From contig JAPTYO010000007.1 in the NCBI GenBank assembly GCA_036873135.1, positions 26,208,763 to 26,272,762 of the forward strand: a stretch of DNA of 64,000 nt. The letters run 5' to 3'. Positions 1-9,800 of the stretch are shown one piece after another (within the stretch, counting starts at the first letter, position 1; the number at the start of each line of letters is the position of its first letter). The stretch is from Clarkia xantiana subsp. parviflora. Lineage: Eukaryota; Streptophyta; Magnoliopsida; Myrtales; Onagraceae. The notes beneath the pieces were generated by a model that worked only from the letters and a program-made list of their open reading frames with translations, made no database searches and had not been told where the DNA came from. Both the position numbers and the translations under genes were made by a program.

Positions 1-402
1 AGCCCGAATTTGAACCAAAAAATTGAAAGAAAAAAAAAAATCCTAATATGAGGTCCATCCATTTCAAATAAATGCAAGTTCAACACATCAATACAAAATT
101 CAATAAGTTCAAACATCATCCATAGTCTAATTTTAGGATTTTTTTTATTTTAACTATAGTAAAGTTACTTAAACTATAGTTAGTAGACTTAGGTTAAACT
201 TAAATATATATAATATACACATATACTCGGGCGGGCTCGGGACTTTCGGGCTTTTTAAGAAAAAGCCCGAGCCCGAGCCCGACTTGGGAAGAAAAATCCC
301 GCCCGACCGGGCTCAGGCTACATCTCGGGACGGGATTTTCGGGACGGGCTTGGGTCGGGATATTCGGGCCTTCGGGCTTTTCGTGCTTCTTGCTCAGCCC
401 TA
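1..402. mobile_element. Right part of a hAT-like non-autonomous element, cut by the window edge
   Basis: The segment ends in CTTGCTCAGCCCTA, whose reverse complement (TAGGGCTGAGCAAG) is a typical plant hAT terminus. Immediately after it begins an LTR sequence (AAATAGGAGACATTGGCC) that is also present at about 60.18 kb without this insertion, so the element sits inside the LTR. Bases 225-385 are dense in CGGGC/GCCCG words and could fold. The left end and target duplication lie outside the window. The reading frame at 200-532 on the minus strand crosses the junction and has no recognisable domain. Confidence 0.5.
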
Positions 403-754
403 AATAGGAGACATTGGCCACCCATTTAGACACATTCTCTAGATTTTGGCCTTGGAGCTCTGATCTCTCTCTAGAATATTTTCTCTGTCTATACTCTAAT
501 TTAAGCATCAGAGAGGGTTCAACCGGCACCACCCCCTGGGTACTGGTTATTGCCCTTCCTGCAGGTTAGGAGCACACGAAGCCGATAAGCTTACCTTGCC
601 AACAAGCTTGCACTGCCGACATCCGTACCTTGCCGATAAGTGCACATTGCTGACAACCCCTTGCCGACATCAGAAAGTCCATTTCCGACACCCGACGTGT
701 CCCCAACCCGAAGTGCCGAAGAGTCCGACTACCCGGTTGGATTTGGACGCAACA
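403..754 (+). mobile_element. Gypsy LTR 3' portion (R/U5 end)
   Basis: This stretch aligns by eye to 60181-60513: the leader after the TATA box, the word TTTAAGCATCAGAGAGGGTT, the CCGGCACCACCCCCT block and the terminal GGTTGGATTTGGACGCAACA. The LTR ends in CA at 754. No primer-binding site follows; an AT microsatellite does. It is therefore a solo or truncated LTR rather than the start of an intact element. The upstream part is interrupted by the hAT-like insertion at 1-402. Confidence 0.7.
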
Positions 755-797
755 ATATATATATATATATAGATATATATATATATATATATATATA
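755..797. repeat. (AT)n microsatellite
   Basis: About 40 bases of nearly pure AT dinucleotide with one G interruption, directly abutting the LTR end. Confidence 0.9.
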
Positions 798-924
798 ACA
801 CATAGTCAAAACAATAAGGGTTCTAATGAATTTGATGATTTCTATTTGAATTTGGATTGAAATTCGTAACTTTGTATTCGAATTTGAAGTTGAATTTGAA
901 TAGGGTGAATATAGAATGGAAAAT

Positions 925-1648
925 TCTTGTGTATGTTTGGTGTTTACACCAAGTCAATAGATATATGACAAGTGTCTTTAAACCTCAATATTCTAGGGTT
1001 CATTTTTTTAGGTTTTAGAAAGAAAAAAAAAACCACCAAGAGAGTGTGACACTTGTCATGTATATATTGGCTTGGCGTTTACACCAAGCCTGCCTACACA
1101 AGAATTTCCAAAACTTAGGGTTCAAAATTGGTATGTCCATCATTAGGCGATCTGCAAGACCCGCAAACTGTATGAGACAGGTACTGGTCGACTATATCGA
1201 CTCGTATGGTTAATCCTCAACATTCTAGGATTCATTTTTAGGGTTTTAGAAAAAAAAAAAAAAAATCACCAAAGAGTGTGACATTTTTCATGTATATATT
1301 GTCTTGGTGTAAATTCCAAGCCTACGCAAGAATTCACAAAACCTAGAATTCAAAATTGGTATGCCCATCATTAGGCGATCTACAAGACCCGCAAAATGTA
1401 TGAGACGGGTACGGGTCGACAGTCGACCCTTAGGGTTAATTCTCAACATTTAGGGTTTTAGAAAAAAAAAACCACCAAGAGAGTATGACACTTGTCATGT
1501 ATACATTGGTTTGGTGTAAACACCAAACCTACACAAAAATTTATCAGAACTTAGGGTTCAAAATTTGCATGTTCATCATTAGGAGATCTACAAAACCCAC
1601 AAAATGTATGAGACGGGTACAGGTCGACAATAACGACCTGTAGGGTGG
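925..1648. repeat. Three tandem ~210-230 bp units preceded by an inverted partial unit
   Basis: Units begin at about 983, 1214 and 1440. Each carries, in order, CTCAACATTCTAGGGTT-like sequence, an A-tract, CACCAAGAGAGTGTGACACTTG, TTGGCTTGGTGTAAACACC, TTAGGGTTCAAAATTGGTAT, CATCATTAGGCGATCTACAA and ATGAGACGGGTACGGGTCGA. The last unit is shorter and more diverged. Bases 940-985 contain the reverse complement of the ACACTTGTCAT...TTGGCTTGGTGT block, so the array starts with an inverted partial copy. No coding potential is visible. Confidence 0.8.
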
Positions 1649-1909
1649 GTTTGAGGCTAGCGATACTCGCCCCTCTCTATTGACACCTCTAAATTAATCT
1701 TTCTCATATACATATTATTATTCTCAGCTCGTAAATTAATTTTAATTATAGTCGAATTCATTATAATTAAATCATTTTCAGAACGAAATACGGAAATATG
1801 CATGCACGATATTATGAACAATACAAAATAGTTATTTAAATGTAATGCTTGAATTTTTTTTTTTCAAACGGACCATATATATACCAAAAACCAATGACAA
1901 AAATACATT

Positions 1910-2929
1910 GGGTTAAGAACACAATAGAGACTTGAATGTTTGCCCATGTTGTCAAAAGGGGTCTGAATTGAAAAAACGTATTATTAAGGGCCTGAATTTT
2001 GAGTTTTGTGTATAAATGAGGTCTCCGTCTATTTTTTCGGTTAAAAGTGACGGAAAGTGGTCACATGCTTGGCATGTGATCGAAAATAATTTGAAAACCC
2101 GAAAATGCCCTTTGACCAAAGTGTGTCCCTCACATGTTTGACCTAAAAAGACGAAAATACCCTTTAAGCCACCACAGCTCCGGCGACCACTACCACCCGG
2201 CTCCGGCGACCACCACCCCAGCTCCGGCGACCAAAACCCCCCTCCGACGACCCAAAAAAGCTCCGATCGGAGCTCCGTGGCCCCGAATCGGAGCTCTGTG
2301 GCCCCGAATCGTAGCCACGGAGCTCCAGATCGGAGCTCAGTGGCTAATGTCTTTGTCATTTGATCCAGTAGCCTTCTGTTAGATAGGAACAGATTTGATA
2401 AATACTGATAACTCTCAGATGGAGTATTAGAACGGAAAAATCCATTAGATAATGAACTATTGGTTATAAGCCATATCTGGCGATCAATCACGAATTCAAA
2501 GTGCTTTTCTTACGTCTTCTTGCTAAACCAGCGTTGAGATGTAGATGAAGGGGCATCCTTCTTTTTTTTTTGGGTCGCCGGAGGGGGATTTTGGTCGCCG
2601 GAGCTAGGGTGGTGATCGCCGGAGCTGGAGTGGTGGTCGCCGGAGCTGGGGTGGTGGTTGGTGGCCGTGGTGGCCTTAAGGGCATAATTAGTGTTCACGA
2701 GTATTTTAGACATTTCATATTTCATTAATTAAACTGATAAATTGTATAATAATTGCAAAATGGTAATTCTGTCATTTCACGTGGTTCCGTTACATTTAAC
2801 AGCAAATTTGGACGGAAACTCGATTATCAACAAAACTCAAAATTCATGCCCTTAATAATACGTTTTTTTAATTCAGACCCCTTTTGGCAACATGGGCAAA
2901 CATTCAGACCCCTATTGTGTTCTTAACCC
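1910..2929. mobile_element. Non-autonomous Mutator-like (MULE) fold-back element, 1020 bp
   Basis: The termini are inverted repeats starting GGGTTAAGAACACAATAG, matched for roughly 150 bp with few differences. A second inverted block lies further in: CCGGCGACC-rich sequence at about 2160-2270 pairs with the CGCCGGAGC-rich sequence at 2565-2680. Only about 250-300 bp in the middle is unpaired. The flanks are AAATACATT (1901-1909) and AAATACCTT (2930-2938), a 9-bp target duplication with one mismatch, the size typical of MULEs. No transposase is present. Frames such as 1952-2491 (minus) are by-products of the inverted GC-rich repeats and the captured ycf2 segment. Confidence 0.85.
2343..2523 (-). 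pseudogene. ycf2: Plastid ycf2 fragment captured inside the MULE
   Basis: On the minus strand one frame reads [15 protein letters not shown], then [18 protein letters not shown], then YLSNLFLSN...LLDQMTK. I recognise this as a segment of the plastid protein Ycf2. It occupies the loop between the MULE inverted arms and stops abruptly at GC-rich arm sequence, so it is a short plastid-derived insert with no start, no end and no expected function. The exact upstream limit (about 2523-2550) is uncertain because sequence similarity fades into the arm. Confidence 0.75.
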
Positions 2930-3436
2930 AAATACCTTACAAGCAATTTTTTTTTTAACATAAATGCATTTGAACCCAACTCAGGATATGATCAGTTTTT
3001 ATTTTTGGTAAACCTGTCGACCCTATCCTAAGTAGAGTCCAAGGGGCATTTTTATTTAAAAATAAAGCTGCTCGAAGTGTATTTTTATTAATGGTATCTG
3101 GTATACGGACATTTTGGAAAAAAATTCTTAATGCTCATTGTACTTTTACCAATATATTGCGGAAGCAATTTTATTAATTATATCAACCACTCGCATTTTA
3201 TTTTTTAACAAGCCACGACAGAGTGGCGGGAGCGATTCCATGAGTTCTGCTGCAACGCTTCGATAGAGGGAAGAACATAGCGGTTAATTTGGAGATTCCA
3301 AAAGTAGTGTTTCGTAAAACTGGCGGGTGTTAAATTTATTTATGACTACAGTGCCGAAATTAAATAGGGTTTTTTCCGTTTTCAATTAGTTGTTGTTGGA
3401 ACCACCTCAATACTACTTTGTTTTTTAAATAGAGGA

Positions 3437-3976
3437 TAGATTTTAAAATATGTTGCGATTGTGAACTCACAATAAACTTGAGTATGTCAGTAGTGGGATT
3501 TGAACCCACGACCTCTTTCGAAGACAAGAACTTGAGTCTGGCGCCTTAGACCACTCGGCCATCCTGACATATCCAATTATGTTCGGATATTTCTTTGATA
3601 GTACGTAACACAAACACTAATACGCAAAGAGAAATCATTTGCGTGCAAGATTATGATAAAATTATAACTTGATAACATTGGGCAATTTCATTGTATTCCG
3701 TGTTAAAAATTTATAATAAGACTTCACATCTCACGAACATTACTTTTGAAAGTTTTTCGATCTTGTATCGTGTAAAAACTAAATTTAGTCATAACTAATA
3801 TACGAACTTATATGATTATGTCAGTGTCACATATTCATGATAAATTACACCATTGCACTATTTCACAAGTTATCGAGAGTTTAATCGAGCCACTTAAAAA
3901 ATTATATATGTTACTCTGCAACTTTAAAATGTATATCACGGAAGTTATTTTGAAAAGTTGATGATTTCTATTTTCA
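3437..3976. repeat. Copy 1 of a ~535-bp direct duplication containing tRNA-Leu
   Basis: From TTAAAATATGTTGCGATTGTG to GTTGATGATTTCTATTTTC this segment recurs at 4476-5011 in the same orientation with scattered substitutions and small indels. The tRNA-Lys gene lies between the two copies and is not duplicated. Confidence 0.9.
3485..3568 (-). tRNA. tRNA-Leu (CAA)
   Basis: An 84-nt class II tRNA with a long variable arm. The 5' acceptor strand is GTCAGGA and the 3' end is TACTGAC plus discriminator A. The D-arm reads GGCCGAGTGGTCTAAGGC and the T-arm GGGTTCAAATCCC. The anticodon loop CTCAAGT gives CAA, at genomic positions 3532-3534. Two stem mismatches are visible, one in the acceptor stem (6:67) and one in the anticodon stem (C-T), so it may be a weakly active or early decaying gene. 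A more decayed duplicate lies at 4518-4601. Confidence 0.82.
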
Positions 3977-4102
3977 GCAAAGCATAAAGACGGAGAATTT
4001 AGAACAAAATTATAGGAGAACTTAAAATAACTCGAGCATTAGAAAAAGATTCAAATGTTACCATCCGTGTACTTTACATATTGAGTAGATTTTGAATCCA
4101 TG

Positions 4103-4175
4103 CGCCGTCTGTGGGAATCGAACCCACGACCACTTGGTTAAAAGCCATGCGCTCTACCAGCTGAGCTAAGACGGC
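4103..4175 (-). tRNA. tRNA-Lys (TTT)
   Basis: A 73-nt tRNA on the minus strand with acceptor GCCGTCT/AGACGGC and discriminator G. The D-arm is GCTCAGCTGGTAGAGC, the anticodon loop CTTTTAA (anticodon TTT, positions 4140-4142) and the T-arm GTGGGTTCGATTCCCAC. The anticodon stem has one A-A mismatch; all other stems pair. With the added CCA, its 3' end is complementary to the primer-binding site of the Gypsy element at 62963 in this window. Confidence 0.9.
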
Positions 4176-4475
4176 GTACATAGTTGTTTTGGATTATAGA
4201 GTCCTTAATTTTCTCTTAGTTTCAATTTAGTTATTCTACTAAATATACCTACATGCCTTTTCTCATTTTGTATTAGGGTTTGACTCAAATGCAGTCGACT
4301 GATGAAGTCGAATTTTCGGCCGTTATTTCATACACGTCAAAATCTATAAAAACAGTTTAAGATTTAATTAAGATTAAAATATATACACGATAAGCTTATT
4401 AATATGCGTGATATGCACCATTTGTTGCCACTAGTTATTATTAAACATTATATGACTTTACTTTTTACAAAAAAA

Positions 4476-5011
4476 TTAAAATATGTTGCGATTGTGAACT
4501 CACAATAAATTTAAGTATGTCAGTAGTGGGATTTGAACCCATGTCCTTTTTCGAAGACCAAAACTTGAGTCTGGTGCCTTAGACCACTCGGCAATCTTGA
4601 CATATCCAATTATGTTCGGATATTTCTTTGATAGTACGTAACACAAACACCAATACGCAAAGAGAAATCATTTGCATGCAAGAATATGATAAAATTATAA
4701 CTTGATAACATTTGGGCAATTTCATTGTACTTCCGTGTTAAAAATTTATAATAAGACTTCACTTATCACAAACATTAATTTTGAATGTTTTTCGATCGTG
4801 TATTGTGTAAAAACTAAATTTAGTCATAACTCATCTACGAACTTATATGATTATGTCAGTGTCACATATTCATGATGAATTACACCATTGCACTATTTCA
4901 CAAGTTATCGAGAGTTTAATCGAGTCACTTAAAAAAATATATATGTTACTTTGTAACTTTAAAATGTATATCACGGAAGTTATTTTGAAAAGTTGATGAT
5001 TTCTATTTTCC
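4476..5011. repeat. Copy 2 of the tRNA-Leu-containing duplication
   Basis: Direct repeat of 3437-3976. After the shared GATTTCTATTTTC the two copies diverge at once: copy 1 runs into GCAAAGCATAAAGACGG and copy 2 into CATAGGGATGTCAATGGGGC. Confidence 0.9.
4518..4601 (-). pseudogene. Decayed tRNA-Leu (CAA) copy
   Basis: Duplicate of the tRNA at 3485-3568. It keeps 84 nt, the CAA anticodon and a pairing anticodon stem, but the acceptor stem has two mismatches (GTCAAGA against TACTGAC), the T-stem gains an A-C mismatch and the first D-stem region is altered. Probably non-functional. Confidence 0.75.
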
Positions 5012-6853
5012 ATAGGGATGTCAATGGGGCGGGTCGGGACGGGTCGGGGCGGGTATCGCCAGACCCGGACCCGCCCCGCGGGTCAATATGGTCACAATTT
5101 TGACATAATATATCTACTATATCATATCATATATATTTTACTTTTGGTGTGAGTAACCTATAAAGAAATATATTTTAGATTATACTTAATAAATATTTTC
5201 TCAAATTATTTTTCATAAAAATATTAATATAAATGTTTTACATAAAATACTAAAATAGTATATATTTAGAAAAAAACATGTGCAAATTTTATGATGGTGA
5301 AATATGTAATTTAATTAAAATAATTATTATATTCAACAATAAAATATGTATAATATACTTAGCTAAAATCAAACTTGATATAAAATTTATAATTTTAATA
5401 TTATTAAATTAAGAGCATAAAATACTGTAGTACAAAAATATTGTAGTAGAAGTAACAATTTCTTTAGTATTTATAGTTATAATAATTAATAAATTGTAAT
5501 TTTATGGAGAAAAACGGACAATAAAAATGAAACGGCTTCTATCACTCAATGAGAGTTCTTGGAGGATTTTAAAGTGCTTAGAATTATCTACATGTAGTTG
5601 ACATATAATCAAGAAGAGTTACATATTGATGTGGACCAATAAAATGTCATGATTTTTACATGTAACATACTTGTTTTATATATAGATATGCAATTTTATT
5701 AATGTTTATTTCTCATTTAATTTTCCTCCTCTTCTTCAAGTGTTGAATTAGTCGTGTCTTCTCACCTATTAATTAGTATTATGTAGATCTGTATATGCTA
5801 TAAATAGGTCATGCATACCAACAATATAGGGGTTAATCTATAATCCAATATCGTATCATATACCTAATAATAAAATCTTAAATGCACTCATTGTCTTCAA
5901 ACGCGGCCTATAATTAGTAAGAACGTGATGACATGTATTTCTATCACTACTACTTTAAATAAACATAAAAATCAGAAGAAAAATAATTATATAATTCATA
6001 AAAATTTAGCCACATTCCCTCAGCACTTTTTTTGGTTTTTATTAAAAAATAAGCTACTAAATTATTTAGAAACTTTTTATGAATATATAATTTTTCCTAT
6101 ATATTTAATGAAATGTTTAAATTTTTTTTTTCTTAATTTGTAATTTATTTTAAATTATAGTTCACTAAAACTACAAATTATTTTCAAAATTTCAAAACTA
6201 TTCTATTTTTTCTATAATGAAAATTAATAAAATCATAGAGGAATGCAAAATCGTCATTTTTAACAGTGGGACACCATTGAACAACATTTTAAAACAATAT
6301 GCACCATTAAAAAGTATATAAAAAAAACTTGTTATTACATTGGATTATATAACTCAAACATGTGACACCATTGTAATTATTAATTATAGTCTTTTTGTAT
6401 TTATATAATTGTTTCGCAATGAGTGTTTTAAAAGTGGTGACTAGATATAATGTTCGTATTTGTCATAAATGTTTTTCCACTTTAGGGTTTAGATAGAATT
6501 TAAATTCGAAACCATTATCTAATAGATGAAGTGCTGATATCTTGAACGATATTATATGAAAAAATATGGATCGGAGTGACCTTAGGAACCGCGTTCAACA
6601 CAACTATATATGATCAATAATAAATGAACAAAAAGGAAAAATCAAAACTTTTCCCTCCTTGTATGAAATGAAGGTTCAAAATAAGAGACAAAAAGAGACC
6701 AGCTTAGACTAATGTTTTTGCACATCCTTTGATTATGAAGGGTGGAACAAAAAAAGAAACCAATTTTCTGGAGCACATACTCTGTGCATCCGATTGATTA
6801 GTGATGCCTATCAACGCTACTGAACCGAAATCCATTCGGCGGCTAACCCACAT
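5012..6853. other. AT-rich intergenic DNA without a supported gene
   Basis: Begins with TAGGGATGTCAATGGGGCGG and a self-complementary CGGGTCGGGACGGGTC / GACCCGGACCCGCCCC block, a common start of degraded plant DNA transposons; I found no partner terminus. The rest is very AT-rich, with one 72-codon frame at 5925-6143 that has no recognisable motif. The last 200-250 bases before 6854 are probably the 3' UTR of the minus-strand phosphoesterase gene. Confidence 0.6.
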
Positions 6854-9800
6854 TCAAGGCGTCGCGTGGTTCTGTTCAGAGGCAGGTATGACAAAATGAT
6901 CGACAATCCTTACTGTATGAACCGGGTCCTGTTTCGGACTCGCCGCGCTCCATTTACTCGGGTAGTCCCTTTGGTGGCTGAATTCATATGGCTCTTTCGC
7001 CTCGCTGTCCCACCCCGCATCAAGCTTCCATTCTTTCGGAACCTGTGTATTTATAAGTGTTACCAATTTGTTTTAATAATCTTTTATACAACACAAATAT
7101 TATTAGTTTTTATGGAATATAGATATATTTTTTTAGATTTTTTTTTGTTGAATTTGTTAGTTGACTGTTAAATGGTATGTATATCACACATAACTTGTCA
7201 TATAATTTTGATTTTGTTCAATTTAGTCCATCTAATACATTCACTAACTTTTTTTAAATTTAGTCCTAAATTTATCAAATCGGACCATTAGCTCGGTGGA
7301 CCTAGCCCGATCATAGCTCTGAACTAGATCCTGGCTAGATCAATTGAGATCTAGCCAATTGGATAGGTCCGGCCCTTGATCGCCTGACCCAGCCGATTCC
7401 AACCAATCTATTGGTCAACGTCTTGGCTATGTCAATCCCTTGTCGATCCACCAAGACAGTCTATTTGTTGTTATTTAACGATCTAAACTAACGAACACAC
7501 AAAAAGTCTATAAACTGCAAATATAAAGGAGTCGGGGCCGAGTACGTACCTTATCGACGGCGAGAGTGTAAACACGGAGATCTCCATCGGAGTTAATGTT
7601 GAACCGTGTAAACGACTTGTAGTTGGCTATTCGTAAAGAGGAGAAGGCTTCATCGAAGTGTATGTGGAGCCAGTTGATACAAATGTATAAGTAGCTCCCG
7701 AACACGCACGACACCACCGGGGTCGAGAACACCCAGAAGTATAGGAACACCGATGCGTAGTATATGGCGGCACCTCCGCGGGACAACGACTCCATTCCGT
7801 TTTTGCAGATATTAGTTCGAGTTACAGCCATAACCTAAAGAATATCAACCATTAATGTCATCTGTTCATCTGGAATAGAAATTGACAAGTACAAGAATAT
7901 GAACCTCTGGGACATCAAATGCAGACATGAGATACTTGATACATGCTGGATAGAGGCCAAATGTCCACTGCTCGATTCGAGCTCGGAGCCCTTTCGGATC
8001 TGGAAAGTGTTCCTGCTCCATTGTGCGGTACCACTCATATAGTGTGTGATACCCTGCAAAAAAAGCTAGATCAGTATCTCAAAGACGGAAATCGGAGTAC
8101 ATTGACAGCCAAGATCGGAGTTAAGGGTCTTTTGCAGCTAGATATTTGATTGAAATTGACTTTTGGAATAAATATAATTTGGAGGATCAAACTGAACAAA
8201 ATAAAAATATTTAACGGTCAACTAACAGATGCACCAATAGTCTACAAATTGCAAACGTAAGACCCCAAATGTCTAAAAAAAATGTTGCGCCAATAACCAA
8301 CTTTGGTCAAACATCTGACACCAAAATACCGTTTAACCCTATAAAATGGTAAGATGTAGTTATTGCAAATGCAACTGACAGCATCTACAGGACAGTATTT
8401 TCCAAAGATAATATGAATCGAACCGAGCAAACCGGATTCAGTCTGTTAGCTCCTGTAAGATAAGTTTTGTAAGTAGCAACTGACCTGAGGTTGCTAGAAG
8501 ATCATGCTGGATGCAGATTTCTACACCCAATTCCAAGAGCACCAGAAGAATCAATGCTGCAGTTAAGTGTGCAGAAACATGAAGAAGACCGATTATTATG
8601 CGTTTTTTGCGTGACATTTTTGATGGCACAAATGCGATTGCTGCAATAAGTAACAAGAGGGCGCCGACTAGAGATACGTAAGAGGATTCCAGCAAGTACA
8701 TGAACGCGCTCCATACAGTGTCGAAGAAACTCGTCAAGTGACCAGAAAATGAGTCCTCTTGTAAGATGTGATCAAGCTTACACTGCAGCAAAATTTGAAG
8801 AATAATAAATGAGACAGTTCTTTGGCAAAATTTAATGAAGAACAACAAGATCAACTGGAAACAATCACAGGATATTTACACTAGCTCGAAGAACTACATA
8901 TTTTGAAGAAAATAACCTGTGGGAACATAGAGAAGACCAACAGAAAGTAAATTATGCCACCAATGAAATCAAACTGCCAATTCTTCTTTCGGAATTTCAG
9001 TATATTACCCAAAGCTATCTGCAAGTAATGAAAAGATACCATATAGTCAAGGTAAAATTGGAAGTTTAAAGGTTCCCACTGGTGGAAGATGTAGTTATTT
9101 GCAAAAACCAATACATTACCCTGCTTGAGTCTTTAAATGAGGGATAAGCAGACTTAATTTCATAAGAACTTCCCCAATACTCATTGAAGTTTCTGAAGAC
9201 ATGGGTTGGATGTAAGAATGCTCCACCACAGCCATTGACAAGTAGGTGTTGCACATTTGCTGGTGCATCTGATGGGATATACGAATGACGCATATAGTAA
9301 TGCAAATCCCCGGCAATTCGGAGTTTACATCTTCCCTTTAGATAATCACATACCAAGTGGCAGACATTCTTCCCAGATGAATCGCTCCAGTACCAATCAA
9401 TAAGCCAGCTAGGTTCGTGCGTCATAATGATAACAGAATCATCAACCCCTACCTGGACCAAGAGGATATGCAGTGAAGAAAAAGGTTCAAGAATCATCTT
9501 TAAAATAAACACCGCTCTATCAAACATATCCAAATGGTTGAGAAATGTGAAATATTTCACTTTTTTTAAACATTTTTACTGGAAACATAGAATTAAATGG
9601 ATACAAGAACAAATAGACAGGACATTATTGTAATTAATATGTAGCTCAGGTGATTAAGGTTACTGTTATCGTCAAAATATTCATTTCATGACCTTCATTT
9701 GTTGCTGAAATTCCTTTTTGACATATATAACATCAACACAGATGATACTATATCATTAGAATTCATCTTGCTCGCATATATTGTTTTATTCTTATTTAAA

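Noticed and set aside
1440..1460. TTTAGGG-type words suggesting interstitial telomere DNA
   Set aside because: Only isolated units occur within the 230-bp repeat; no tandem telomere array.
1952..2491. 179-codon minus-strand frame as a gene
   Set aside because: It joins captured ycf2 sequence to transposon arm sequence; the recognisable part is a plastid fragment and the rest is repeat.
5925..6143. 72-codon frame
   Set aside because: Composition follows the very AT-rich background and no motif is visible.
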